From contig CM034238.1 of the NCBI GenBank assembly GCA_019916065.1, positions 24,780,246 to 24,844,245 on the forward strand: DNA of 64,000 nucleotides, written 5' to 3'. Shown in pieces: positions 37,695-55,253 of the stretch; position 1 is the stretch's first letter; each line of letters starts with the position of its first letter. Source of the DNA: Vitellaria paradoxa. Lineage: Eukaryota; Streptophyta; Magnoliopsida; Ericales; Sapotaceae. Under the pieces are notes generated by a model. The model was not told the origin of the DNA, ran no database searches, and worked only from the letters and a program-made list of their open reading frames with translations. The translations under genes were made by a program, and so were the position numbers.

Positions 37695-39128
37695 GGGTTT
37701 TTGACCTCAATGAGCAGGTGAGGTTCCGTTTATACAGTGTTAAGTGGTTTTGAAACTTTTTTATCAAAGTAGGGCCAAAATCGTTTGCTGTAAAAACGAA
37801 TGTGTTTAATAAAAATTGTTTACTGTGTAAACGATTTTAAAGTTGCCAAAAGCCAGATTCGTTTACAGCGGAAACGAAAATTACTAAAAGTGTTACCTGT
37901 GTAAACGAATTCGGCAGTTTTCACTCAACTTCAAAACAACTTTTTTATCGTACGGTGACATAATAAACGATATTTATATATTAATTTATATATTAAAAAT
38001 AAATTAATTTATATATTAATAAATTAATAAATGAATTCAGTAAATGATTTTTATATATTAATAAAATATATTACATATTAATTTAAATAAATAATTTGAT
38101 TAAATTATATTAAATTATTGAAAATAATTTTAATTTAATAAAATAATTTATTTTAATATAATGTAACAAAACTGGCAACGCATTTGTAACAGGAAAAAAA
38201 TAAACTAAAAATACCTTTTTTTACGTTTTTTTTATTTAAATTTTTATTTTTTTAACAAAAAATATAAACAAATTTAGCAAACACATTTCTTTTACCAGTT
38301 TATAAAATTTTGAAAACATAAAAAAGAAAATAAATTAAAATACATACAAATTTAATTGTAAACAAATTCGCTAATTTTGTTTATGTTTTTTTGTTTCAAA
38401 AAAAAAAAATGAAAACTTGAATTGAAAAACATAAATAAAAAAAAGTGTTTTCAATTTATTTTTTTCTGTTACAAACATTCTGTCAATTTTGTTACATTAT
38501 ATTAAAATGAATTATTTTATTAAAATTATTTTTAATAATTTAATATAATATAATTAAATTATTTATCTAAATTAATATATAATATGTTATATTAATATAT
38601 AAAAATCGTTCACTGAATTCATTTATTAAGTTATCAATATATAAATTAATTTATTTATTAATTTTTAATAAATTTATTTATTTTTAATATATAAATTAAT
38701 ATATATTTATTAATTTATTAAATTAATATATAAAAATCACTTACTGTGTCACTATACCATAGAAAAGTTGCTTTGAAGGCCTTGTTTGGTTTGTTGAAAA
38801 ATAACAAAAAATTCTATAAATCTCTGTTAATTTTATATCATATCAACTTTTTTTCTTTCACTGCAAGTATTACGAACTTTCAATTTATCTCAATTTTTTT
38901 TACTCCAAACAAACCCGACCCGAAGTAGAGTGAAAGCTGCTAAATTCGTTTACACTGTAAACGAATCTGGCTTTTGGTCGCTTTAAAATTGTTTACACAG
39001 TAAACGATTTTTATCAAACAGCTTCGTTTACACAGTAAACGATTTTGGCCCTATTTTCGTAAAAAAGTTTCGAAACCACTTAACTGTATACAAACTGAAC
39101 CTCACCTGCCCATTGAGGTCAAAAACCC
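37695..39128. mobile_element. Foldback element (near-complete inverted repeat) nested in the MULE
   Basis: The left end GGGTTTTTGACCTCAATG matches the inverted right end. The 9-bp flanks TAATTTAGA (37,686-37,694 and 39,129-39,137) are perfect. Most of the element pairs with itself: the terminal arms carry several TTTACxxxGTAAACGA palindromes (left about 37,790-37,905; right about 38,943-39,032). AT-rich inner arms (about 37,960-38,200 and 38,460-38,755) also pair. There is no gene. The 9-bp target suggests a MULE-type foldback. Confidence 0.85.
38779..38921. mobile_element. Small MITE-like insertion in the right arm of the foldback
   Basis: The left arm lacks about 143 bases here. The insert starts GGCCTTGTTTGG and ends near CCAAACAAACCC, an imperfect inverted pair. 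It is flanked by GAAG on both sides (38,775-38,778 and 38,922-38,925). Confidence 0.5.
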
Positions 39129-39139
39129 TAATTTAGAAA

Positions 39140-39660
39140 ATGTTATCTATGAGATCTCCGCCTAGGTTTCGATTATTTGTGTTGGTTAAAAAGTCAAAAA
39201 TGGAGAAAACAGAAGCCGTTGATGTCAGTTCCTCCATCCCTGAACGATAAGATTCACAGCCTCAGCCATCGTTCTCGACGCCAGATATGGCCCATCTCGC
39301 ATGAACGCCATGGCGCTGATCTGTTCACCCCCTTTATACACGCCATAACCAGAAGCTATAAATACAACACAACTATATATATAATATATATATATATATA
39401 CATATAAGAAAATTTAGGGATTTGGAGAGTAGAGAGTAAGAATTGATTCGGGTTAGGGTTGTGATTTTGTTGAGAATTTAATGAGCTAGATTCGAGAAAA
39501 AAAACAGATCACAGAGATGGTTTCACCTATGTGCGTAAGATCTTGGCCCTTCCAAAGCCCCTGAAAGTTCTTAGCTCTTCCAGTGCTCGATTCGGGTAGA
39601 AGTGGGTTCGGCGTGTAGGTCACTGTCGGCGATGGAGAGGTCGCGAGTGGCGTACATATA
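39140..39660. other. GC-richer, possibly captured gene fragment in the MULE
   Basis: This segment is clearly richer in G and C than the rest of the element. It has short open stretches on both strands, including one on - near 39,570-39,650, but no frame long enough to identify. MULEs are known to carry host gene pieces (Pack-MULEs). It is followed by a TA run (39,655-39,681). I do not recognise the source. Confidence 0.35.
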
Positions 39661-39976
39661 TATATATATATATATATATAATGTGTATATATATTTTACA
39701 GTAAAGAGAGAAGCCTTCATCCAAGCATCCAAACAATCCAAACAATGGAGGGTTATTTTAGTCTTTAGCCTTAAAAAGATAAAATTGGTATATTAATTTT
39801 TCTTTTTGCTAACGTCAGCATTTTAACGGAAAAGCTGACGGTTTCCTAACGGAGGGGGTCGTTTGTAAGCAACATTTCAAAATAAGGAACTATTTGCTAA
39901 TTTCAAATGTTGATGGGGTCTAGGTGTAATTACCCTAATGTTTAGGGGGTCTAAGTGTAATTTACCCAATCAATAA

Positions 39977-40497
39977 CTAAACTTATTGTTTTCCTTGATT
40001 CTAAAGTGATTATTTTCATCATATGTCATAGTACGAAAGAAATCAGATGAAAATACTTAATCCAAATTCAAGTTCCGCCAAAAAAAAATAATAAATAAAT
40101 AAATAACTAAACTCTCATACGAAATCATGAGAAAAAGAATTCAACCGTATGACATCTATCTGAAATTTCAGATTAATTCTTGCATAAATATTACATTCCG
40201 CCAAAGATACTAAGAATAAAAGAAGAAATAGTAAAGAAGGTTGAGACTCTCTCTCTCTCTCTCTCTCGGAGGCCAATGTCGGCGAATCGGGGATAATCGT
40301 CTTAGGGCATGGAATTGGCAATAATGGGAATCGGTCCTTTAGTGGAAACTCATTCGGTATCAATGAAATGAAAAGTTCTATGTTCTTTAAGCACAAAGTG
40401 ATTCAAAAACAATTTCATTGCGTGGAAACCGCCTATCTTCCAGCCATCTCTCTCTCTCTCATAAAAAGAAACATATATATTCCACCAAAATTTCTTA

Positions 40498-40528
<31 letters not shown>

Positions 40529-40672
40529 TTCAGTTAAATCTGTACAACATTTAGCCGGTTTATCCCTAATCAAAATTTTCGATTGCAGTACAACATTGTT
40601 CATTTTCGTGTATTTGTTTAACAGTTATTTTGCATTGTTTGATTTTTTTATTCTCATTACTTCTTTCTAGAG
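39977..40672 (+). other. Upstream region of LRR copy 3
   Basis: Counterpart of 19,720-20,406. It has a CT microsatellite (40,246-40,266), an open segment 40,265-40,437 equivalent to that at 20,001-20,172, a second CT run (about 40,447-40,460), a TA run (about 40,504-40,527) and a pyrimidine tract ending CTTTCTAG (about 40,663-40,670) that could be a splice acceptor for the LRR exon. Confidence 0.4.
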
Positions 40673-40696
40673 GATGCTGCGAGACGTCACGTTGGA

Positions 40697-42352
40697 ATGC
40701 TAGAAAAGATTAAGCTTGGGTTATTGAATATATTTGCTCCGGGTATTCGCCTACAATATTTGGAGAAAGAGAGTCTAGGTTTAACAGAATCACGAGAGGC
40801 TGAGAAATGGAACGCCAAGGAGATACACCTGATGGACAATAAAATATCCGAACTACCAGAAAGTCCAAACTGTTCTATTCTAGAAAAATTATACTTACAA
40901 TATAATTATGATCTAATGGTAATCCCTTCCTCATTCTTTAATTGCATGCCTGTCCTTCACGTTCTAGATTTGTCATTTACTAGCATAAAATCTTTGCCAG
41001 AATCTATTTCTAAATTGGTTAGTCTTCAAAAATTCTTCTTGAGGGGTTGTGATCTGTTGACAAAATTACCACCTGAAATTGGAGCACTCAAGAGGCTTGA
41101 GGAGTTTGATCTTGAAGGAACTCATCTTCTGTATCTACCTAAGCAAATTGGAGAGCTTGTCAATTTGACACACTTGAAGGTATGCTTAAGTGAAAGTGCG
41201 AACCTCTACAAAGAACGTAGTGACGTTGACACAATAATTCCAAGGAAGGTATTGTCAAATCTCAATCAGTTGAAAGTATTAAGCATTGAAGTCCTTCCAG
41301 ATGGTGACTGGTGGGATGTTGAAGTAAAAGCTATTATGAATGAAGTTTGTATCTTAAGCCATTTGGAAGAACTTAAGCTGTATTTGCCCATGGCTAAGGC
41401 ATTGGAAGGTGCCAGATCATTACTGATGATGAAAAGGTTTAGATTAATCGTTGGTCGTCATGAGCGATCCTTCATATCCCGCTTGCCACATGAGATGAAA
41501 GATGAATTCAATAATTTGGAGAAATTTGCCAAAGGGTTGAAGTATACAAATGGTGAAGGCAAGCCAACTGAAGAAGTTACCAAAGTACTCAAACATGCCG
41601 ATGCCTTTTCTCTAGAATGCCATTGGACCGTGAAGAATTTGTCCGAGTTCGGTCATGAAAATATGAAGAAGCTGGAATTTTGTTGTTTGGTGGAATGTAA
41701 CGAGATACAAACGATCATTGATGTTGAAGATGACTTGGACATTTGTGATGATGGTGAAGATGACTCGGATTGTGATAACAAAAATGTGCTTGACAAGTTA
41801 AAATACTTGAGTGTTCACTACATGAAGAGTATGCAGAGCCTTTGTAAAGTGCCAGCTAAGATGGGGTTGGTGATCATGTCTTGTTTAGAATATCTGGCCT
41901 TGCACACTTGCCCCAGTTTGACTACCATGTTCACACTAGCCATTCTTGGGAATTTGGTGAACTTGAAAGAGCTCGTGGTTGAAGACTGTCCCAACATCAA
42001 CAGCCTTGTAAATCCTGAATGTTTGGCCTTGGCTTCACGTGATTTGCTTCCGAGTTTGAAAAAGATATCGCTTCTAAATCTTCCTAAATTGGACAATTTC
42101 GCTGGTGGCCTGGGCATTGCTCCAAAATTAGAGAGCATGATAATCTTTTACTGCCCAAATCTTGAGGTGCTTTCTAGTGCAGAAGTGTCCAGTAAAGATT
42201 TGAAGGTAATCAAAGGAGACATTGAATGGTGGAATGCATTGAAGTGGTATAAATCAGACCTGACTCTTGATCAACAAGATTATTTGGCTAGCATATTTGT
42301 CCGACTTGACATGGATATGGATGGGGATTTTATGACTCAGTTGAAACATTAA
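40697..42352 (+). CDS. LRR-only NLR-derived protein, 551 aa (copy 3)
   Basis: An open frame from ATG 40,697 to TAA 42,352. It corresponds to copy 1 from its MHD position onward. Leucine-rich repeats of the CNL type include LPESISKLVSLQKF and LPPEIGALKRLEEF, then an acidic insert (about 41,725-41,790) and C-terminal repeats with CPSLTTMF and CPNINSL. There is no P-loop, kinase-2 or GLPL. The coding similarity starts just downstream of a possible splice acceptor (about 40,670), so it may be a 3' exon rather than a complete gene. Relative to copies 1 and 2 it is the only one without a premature stop. It lies 4.9 kb from GBA2 copy 3 in tail-to-tail orientation. The role is unknown; an expressed LRR fragment or a pseudogene without a promoter are both possible. 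Confidence 0.7.
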   Translation: MLEKIKLGLLNIFAPGIRLQYLEKESLGLTESREAEKWNAKEIHLMDNKISELPESPNCSILEKLYLQYNYDLMVIPSSFFNCMPVLHVLDLSFTSIKSLPESISKLVSLQKFFLRGCDLLTKLPPEIGALKRLEEFDLEGTHLLYLPKQIGELVNLTHLKVCLSESANLYKERSDVDTIIPRKVLSNLNQLKVLSIEVLPDGDWWDVEVKAIMNEVCILSHLEELKLYLPMAKALEGARSLLMMKRFRLIVGRHERSFISRLPHEMKDEFNNLEKFAKGLKYTNGEGKPTEEVTKVLKHADAFSLECHWTVKNLSEFGHENMKKLEFCCLVECNEIQTIIDVEDDLDICDDGEDDSDCDNKNVLDKLKYLSVHYMKSMQSLCKVPAKMGLVIMSCLEYLALHTCPSLTTMFTLAILGNLVNLKELVVEDCPNINSLVNPECLALASRDLLPSLKKISLLNLPKLDNFAGGLGIAPKLESMIIFYCPNLEVLSSAEVSSKDLKVIKGDIEWWNALKWYKSDLTLDQQDYLASIFVRLDMDMDGDFMTQLKH

Positions 42353-44212
42353 GACTAACTCCAATCTTCAAGGTAAGTTGATCTTTATCTTAATGGCCCC
42401 GTAATTTCCCATTTGCCTAGCTCTTTGTTTATTTATATATTATTTTTTGGGAGGATTTATCCATGCATCTCTTTAACTACAAATGTAGTTATTAATTTTA
42501 CTTCTAATAACCTTTGCAGAACCTTCCGCTGTCAAAATGTTTATTGAATTTACTTCAGCCTTATTTATTTATTTTTGTTTTTTTGGGGTTCCCTTTCTTA
42601 TTTTATTAATGCAATGGTTATCAAAATCTTGATTCGAATATTAAAATTTTGCCTTAAGTCTTAACAATTTATAAGTTTACAATGTTAAGGTATGAAAACT
42701 TGTTGAGCTGCATAAAAAATCTTAAAGGTTTAAAATAAGTAAAATTTTGATTTTAGAGAGAAAAATAAAATCTCAATTTTATAAATGATTTTATTGATTT
42801 TAAAAATTGAGGGACTTATGTATAATTTTGTCGAATAAACTAAACTTTTAAAGGTTTGAATTAAAATAGGCTTTTATAGTTTTTTTTTTTTTTTTGGTTT
42901 TTTTTTTTTTCAAATGATAAACTACAAGTGTTTTACTTATTATTTTTTCCGGTATTTTTTTTAATTGTGCAACGTTACACATTTCCTTTATTATACTAGT
43001 TAGGAATAATGTGCACGCATTACTGCATAAATTGACTACCGATGTGATAGTTAATTTAGAAATTAAGAGATATAGAATAAAATATTACAAATACATTTAT
43101 AATACTACAAAATTAAGATAAAATAAAATTAATATTTTAATGCCAATTGTATATGTCACACCAAATATTTTAAAATTCTTAATTGTATAGTTGCAGTAGA
43201 GTGAGGTATAGAATCAGATATAAAATCTTCTGTAAGCTTCATAAGAGTCAATTTGTTGATATGATTGAATTTTGTGCATGACATTTTCTTGATTCCTATC
43301 TTTATTCTCCACTGATTAATAGCTTTATTTATTCATAAAGAAAATAGGAGCTGTAAATGAAGAAATTATATATATAAGGTTACATATATTGCAATCTTTT
43401 TTTTTTATAATTTGATTTTCCAAACCTTTAATAAATTTAAGTAAAATCCCGATTTTAGCATTTTGGTAAGTGTCGCAGGCATTTGGCTACAACCAGACCA
43501 AATGCAAAATTTGAAACCAGCTTTTGCACACACGGGGCTCTATATCCCTCAGCATCTACAGGGGTGGATGATGAAAACTTTCTTAAGATCAATGGTTGTT
43601 GCATTCCAACTTATAATTAGGTTTGACTAGTACTTGTTTTGAATATATTGGAATAGTGCATTTTATTTATTATTCTCACAAGAATGTGACATTGCTTATC
43701 ATCTTTCCCATTCAACCGTGAAAGGCAGGTGGTAGAAATTAATCCTCGAAGACCCTGTTGACAGAAGAATCAATTATGCTTTGAAGCTAAGGAGGAGCCT
43801 CATCTGAGTCTCGTACGTTGGTGCCTTGAATTTATATTGCAAATAAATCTATAATTCTCAGCGGAACCTGATTGATGGCTTTGTCTAAATTTTTAGAAGT
43901 GTCTGTTGATTGTCTGATTTTCTTAGAAGATGTTCGTTTGCTGCTTGTGCTCATCTCCTTCTTTTTTCTTTTTCCTATTTTATTAATGTGTAATAGCGAA
44001 CTTCTATCTGCTTTATTAAAGCTGAAAACTCAATAACTTTATGCTCTGTGGATGGGACTCTGCACTCTTAGTTGTGCCATTGTGGCAGAAATTTGTTGCT
44101 ACTCGTGATGTGATTTCCTTTTGGTTTACTCATTTTCTGAAAGTACCATAATATGGTATCTGGAAGAGTGATTTGTCAACACAGGCTTTTTGTGCATAAC
44201 TCATGTTCTTAG
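42353..44212 (+). other. 3' flank of LRR copy 3 with putative UTR intron
   Basis: CAAG followed by GTAAGTTG (intron from 42,373) and CCTTTGCAG (ending 42,519) outline a 147-base 3'-UTR intron. The rest is AT-rich with no gene. The empty hAT site is at 43,661-43,668 and the empty Helitron site near 43,165. Confidence 0.5.
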
Positions 44213-44472
44213 GCCCCCCTTTGGCTACCACTAATTTTTAATTAATAACTTTTTATCAATTATCAATTTTTACATTTTCCAATTTTACTAACTTTCTCAA
44301 CTAAAATTTACCAAACACATCCTCTAACTTTGTCTAAATTTTATTAATTCTTTTCAATTTTCTCTAGCTTTTACAGTTTTTGTAAAAACACACATTTTTT
44401 TAAAAGTGACACGTGGTAATATCAAAACAAAAGTTAAAAAAATATACTTTTTTTTTTTTTTTTTGCACAACA
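44213..44472. mobile_element. MITE-like insertion (copy 3)
   Basis: Counterpart of 24,401-24,664. It begins GGCCCCCCTTTGGCTACC and ends just before a GAAACATGTTG flank. A T run lies at about 44,449-44,464. Confidence 0.45.
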
Positions 44473-44871
44473 AACATTGGAAACATGTTGATAAAATATA
44501 TACATATATATCGGTAGCATCAATTTTTTGGGTACTAACTTATCACTAAAAGCCTGTTTGGTGTTCCAAAAAGTATAATTTTTGGCAATTTGATGATAAT
44601 TGGAAATTTTTTGTGTATGGTAAAACTTGAAAAATTTGGAAAAAAAAAAAAAAATTGGTGGTTTTGTGCCTATGGTAACTTTTTTCTTGTGTTTGATAAA
44701 TTATTAACTTTTGGCGGAGAAAGTTATAGAATTTTAGAAAAAGTTAAAAGTTTGGAAAAGTTGAAGACTTTTAGTAAATTATCAAACAGACTCTAAATAA
44801 CCACTAATTGGATACAGTAAAATGGAGAAGTATTTCTAGGATTCCTAAACTTGCTTTTAACTATTACATCA

Positions 44872-45408
44872 AGAATAATTTAAATAATTTTTTCTGGTAA
44901 CTTTCTGCATTTAGATTTTCATTAGTAATGACTCAAGGTGTATATATTCTTCGCTATATTTTGTAAATTAAGATAAAATATGTGATTATCATATGTATCA
45001 AGATCCTAAATATTTAATTAAATTATAATGTTTAAATTTAATCTGAACTTTTAATAATTTTAGTTGAGTTACTTAGTTCCTTTGAATGCGTCAAGCCAAA
45101 AAATTCCAAAGATACAAAACTCAACTTCTAAAAATTTCAATAATTGAAACACCAAATCAATAACTAAACTTATTGTTTCCATTGATTCTAAAAAATGATT
45201 ACTTTCTTGCTATATCGTGATATGAAAGAAATCAGATGAAAATAGCAAAACCAAATTCAAGTTCCGCTATAAAAAAAATAAATAAATAAAGGAAAATGAA
45301 CTCTCATACAAATCATGAAAAAAAGGATTCACCCGTGCGACATGCATCTCAAAAATTTAGATTAATTCTTACATAAATATTACATTCCACCAAAGATACG
45401 AAGAAAAT
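44872..45408. repeat. Third, displaced copy of the LRR upstream segment
   Basis: The segment aligns with 19,425-19,945 and with 36,450-36,754 plus 39,977-40,215, including ATGACTCAAGGTGTAT (44,929) and the intact MULE target CACCAAATCAATAACT. It is inserted inside the 3' flank of LRR copy 3, between sequences that are continuous in copy 1 (about 8230). It ends at CGAAGAAAAT (45,410). Confidence 0.75.
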
Positions 45409-47391
45409 GTTTGGTACGAAGTAAAAAATTTGAGAATAAAAAATCATTAGAATAATTGTTGCCTCAATAACAGTTAATAGAATAACAAATTTATGATACT
45501 TATATTTGAATTAGGAGAGTAAATTTTATTAGATAACAGTTATATTATATTATGTTTCAATTGCAAACAAATTTGAAGGGATAAAAATTAATTGTGTTTG
45601 CAATGAGGGTAAATTGAGCAAGGGATGAAAATTAATATTCAATCTTAGCAAAATATTATAATAAAATAAATTATCACAATAATTGTTATTTTAATAATAA
45701 TTAATTTTTAGTAAAATATATATTATTAAATATAATTTAAATAAAAATATTAACTATAAGAAATAATTTTTTGTCATAGATTAATATTTCAATAGCAATT
45801 AATTTTAATGATTAATTTTATTTTTTTAGAATTATTTTGGTTTGAATAAAATAATTTAATAAAACAAATAATTTTATTTTATTTATATTAGAAAATTAAT
45901 TTATTAATAAATATTTTTAATTATTATATTTTTAATCCATTCAAATAATAATGTGTATTTAAAATTTGATGATTTATTCGTCTTTCCTTTTCCTTTCTCT
46001 TTTACCTCACCAAATCTCACTCCAAACACATTTAGATTATATTTGGATCAAAAATTAGTCAAAGGTAAAGAAAAAAAGAAAGTGATTCAAAATAATTTCT
46101 CATTTTGGTTTGTTATAGAAAATGGATGTGAAAATGTACCCGATTTGAGAATAAAAAATAATTAAATTAGAAAAGCTAATTAATTAATAAAATTTTTATT
46201 ATTTTATTATATTTTTCGAGTCATTCAAATAAAGACATGTATTTGAAATTTTATATTTCATTTCTCTTTTTCTTACCTTTTTCCCTTTTTCTTTTCTTTC
46301 AGTAGTTATTTGACTATGATTTTTTTTTCTTTTCCTGAACAAAGATCGAGCATATAACGAAGTGGGAACGTTGGGAGGAGAGAACTGAGAGGAGATGAAG
46401 AGGCATGATACAAGTAAAACAAAGATTAATTTTGTCATTTTAGTTGATAAAAATTATTAAAAATGAGGAAAAAATACCTATTGAAGGAATGCAAATATCT
46501 TTACCCTATAAATAAAAAGTAGTAATTATGTATTTCAATAATATATTAAAAGTATATTAATACTTACATAATAATTAGATTAGATTGAGTTAAATTCGAG
46601 AAAAAATTGTCTAATCTCAACCTCAAGCCGAATTAAATTTTACTTTATTTTGCATTTTAATTATTATAAAACTTATAACTATTTTCGAGTTAAGTTTGAG
46701 ATAACATCATCAAAATTCAACCTAACCCGTATTATATTTAAATATATTGTACATATTATAAAACCTATAACAATCCTATTACGATTAAGTCAAATTAAAC
46801 ACCGACTTTTTCAGGATAAGTTGCCATTCCTATGCGTTCATAGCAATATTTCTTAAGAACTTTCCTTTTAAGAGATAGTTTATAATTACATATATATATA
46901 TATATATAGGGGTCATCATAAAAAAAAAAAAAGACGGTGTATAATTAGTGCGAATAAACCTCAAATTTTTAACAAAACGTCGAATCCCCGAGCTTTCTCA
47001 AGTTTTTCTACTAAATTAATCCATGTCATATCTCGCGTGAAAGAGTCATACGCAACCAGGTAATAATTTTGAACTTAAAAATTTTTCTTTCTGCTTGTAG
47101 AAAGAAAACTACCTATATCATACCCTTACTAGACTTCGTAACATGGGAGTTTCGCGTACAGTTGAAATTATTCTAAATAAATTTTGCAAAATTTAATCAT
47201 CCAAGTCCTCTTGTTTTGAATAGAACTGTACCACTATACAACCCCCAATTTGTGACCTGTCCGTCCACTTCTATTCAATGATTACATATAGCAATACTTA
47301 CCCAGCAAAAAACATGTGAACACATGTATATAAATAGATAGCAATAAATTTGGACTACATTGAAAATTGTAGGTTCTCACGGAACCTCCAC
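45409..47391. other. Intergenic, no gene seen
   Basis: AT-rich. From about 45,890 it aligns with copy 1 (8400 onward). A TA run is at about 46,891-46,909. No supported gene. Confidence 0.6.
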
Positions 47392-53819
<6,428 letters not shown>

Positions 53820-53843
53820 CTGCGTTTATACAGAGGATGGCAT

Positions 53844-53930
53844 GTATAAGTCACATTATCCATATTGAAAGTGAATAATGTAATAACATAACCATTTGAT
53901 AGGAATAAGTCACATTATCCATACTGAAGG
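53844..53930. repeat. 59-bp tandem duplication broken by the gypsy insertion
   Basis: The unit AAGTCACATTATCCAT...CATTTGATAG starts at about 53,844 and again at about 53,903. The second unit is interrupted after GAAGG (53,930) by the gypsy element and continues at 60,583 with TGAATAATGTAATAACATA. Copies 1 and 2 have one unit. Confidence 0.85.
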
Positions 53931-54264
53931 TGATGAGGACATTATCCAGAATTTTATTTTGCTTTATTTTTATTTTTATTTTTATTTTTATTTTAGGGAA
54001 TTTGTGGAGAGTAGAATTTTTTATTTTTTATTTTTTTTTTGTAATCCTAATTTGATATTATTTTTAGCTATCTTTAGAAATTTTTAGCCTATTTATAGGA
54101 TAGAATTGTTAGGGTTTTAGAGACTTTGCTGATTATTGAATAATATGGGTGGCTGTTTTTATTTTTCCTCTCTCCTTCTTCTACTTCTTCTTCCCTTCTT
54201 TACTTTCTTTTTTCTCTTACTTTCAATCTATTCTTTCTTTACTTTCAATTCCTATTCCACATCA
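53931..54264 (+). repeat. 5' LTR of the gypsy element
   Basis: Begins TGATGAGGACATTATCC and ends CCACATCA. It contains a (TTTTA)n run at about 53,964-53,994 and a TTTATAGGATAG block. It differs from the 3' LTR at a number of bases and small indels, so the insertion is not recent. Confidence 0.9.
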
Positions 54265-55253
54265 ACTTGGTATAAGAGCGAATCCCTGGTGAAAAAAGAA
54301 AAAAAAAATCAAACCACTATTTTCAGCCGTGACAAAAAAACCCTAGGCGCTTTGTTTCATCTTCATAGAGGAATAATCGAACCACTGTGGGCTCATCGGC
54401 CATAAACAAGCACCCCGCAAACCACTTCCAATAACTATCCTTTCCCTCGCCGATCATCAATGAAAACCAATCCTTTCCCTGCTGGTCACCGACAAAAACT
54501 AGCTGCAACTGCACACGTATGCGTATGCGTCCTCGCCCTCAAGAACTTCGTATACACTTTCATGCATTTCCGGCAACCTACACCACCAAAATCGCCTCCT
54601 TCCAGTGACTTCTCCGGTGGCCCAAGAATTTCCCAGCGAAGCTCCGACAATCGGCCGGCGAAGGTCCGGCGAGGACACTCTGAAACATTTTTTGGGACAC
54701 TCAGGATATTTTTTGGGCCACTTTATATCAAATCAAGTGCACTTATTCCTCACCTCTCCTTTAGTATTACAAGCTACGCATTTCAATAGCATTATTTTAT
54801 CTGCGTGGTATCTTAATATCCTTGTTTGCTACTCAACCTTAAACCCAATTTTATTAGCCTCCAATCCACTTTACCTAAAACCACCTTCATATTTATTTGC
54901 TTCTCTTTGCATCCATTGCATTTTAATATTATTTTGGTACCTTTTCTATTTGATTAATTGGCCATATTAAAAAAAAAAAAAAAAAAATCTTCTTTGCTCT
55001 CAATTTTTATTGCGAGCTTGACTAATTTGTAGAATTTAATAATTAGTGTTTAGACCTTTCTTTTAAACTTTTGAAAGATAAATTAGTCTACTAGTTGTAT
55101 TACATTGAATTCAGATTTTAACAATTCCCCCAACAAAACATAAAAAAACATAAATAAATAAAAAATTACATTTGGCTTCAATTTTGTGATCATTCATTTG
55201 CATTATGTGAGTTGTTTATTGATCTCAATCGTTATTAGTTGAGCTAGTGTTGC
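54265..55253 (+). other. Gypsy leader between 5' LTR and gag
   Basis: It begins with the primer-binding-like sequence and contains a mixed, moderately GC region to about 54,700 and a poly-A run (54,969-54,987). No conserved protein was recognised. Confidence 0.5.

Larger units (their letters stand above)
36755..39967. mobile_element. Mutator-like (MULE) non-autonomous element
   Basis: Long terminal inverted repeats: the left end GAATAAATTACACTTAG pairs with the right end, inverted GGGTAAATTACACTTAG. Similarity continues about 100 bases closely and further, more loosely, to about 190. Perfect 9-bp target repeats AATCAATAA lie at 36,746-36,754 and 39,968-39,976. The empty site CACCAAATCAATAACTAAAC is seen at about 45,153. 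No transposase was found. The interior holds the foldback element (37,695-39,128) and a GC-richer segment (about 39,140-39,655). Confidence 0.9.

Noticed and set aside
37695..39128. Foldback considered as a microRNA gene
   Set aside because: The arms are hundreds of bases long, AT-rich and bounded by 9-bp target repeats, so a transposon explains it; no miRNA-like short hairpin was singled out.
40697..42352. LRR copy 3 considered a complete receptor-like protein
   Set aside because: There is no signal peptide or membrane segment; its sequence is the C-terminal part of a cytosolic NLR and it may be only a 3' exon.
54460..54970. Two overlapping open frames in the gypsy leader
   Set aside because: They are in the 5' leader, start in no conserved context and match no recognised domain. 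Overlap in two frames of moderately GC DNA is expected by chance.
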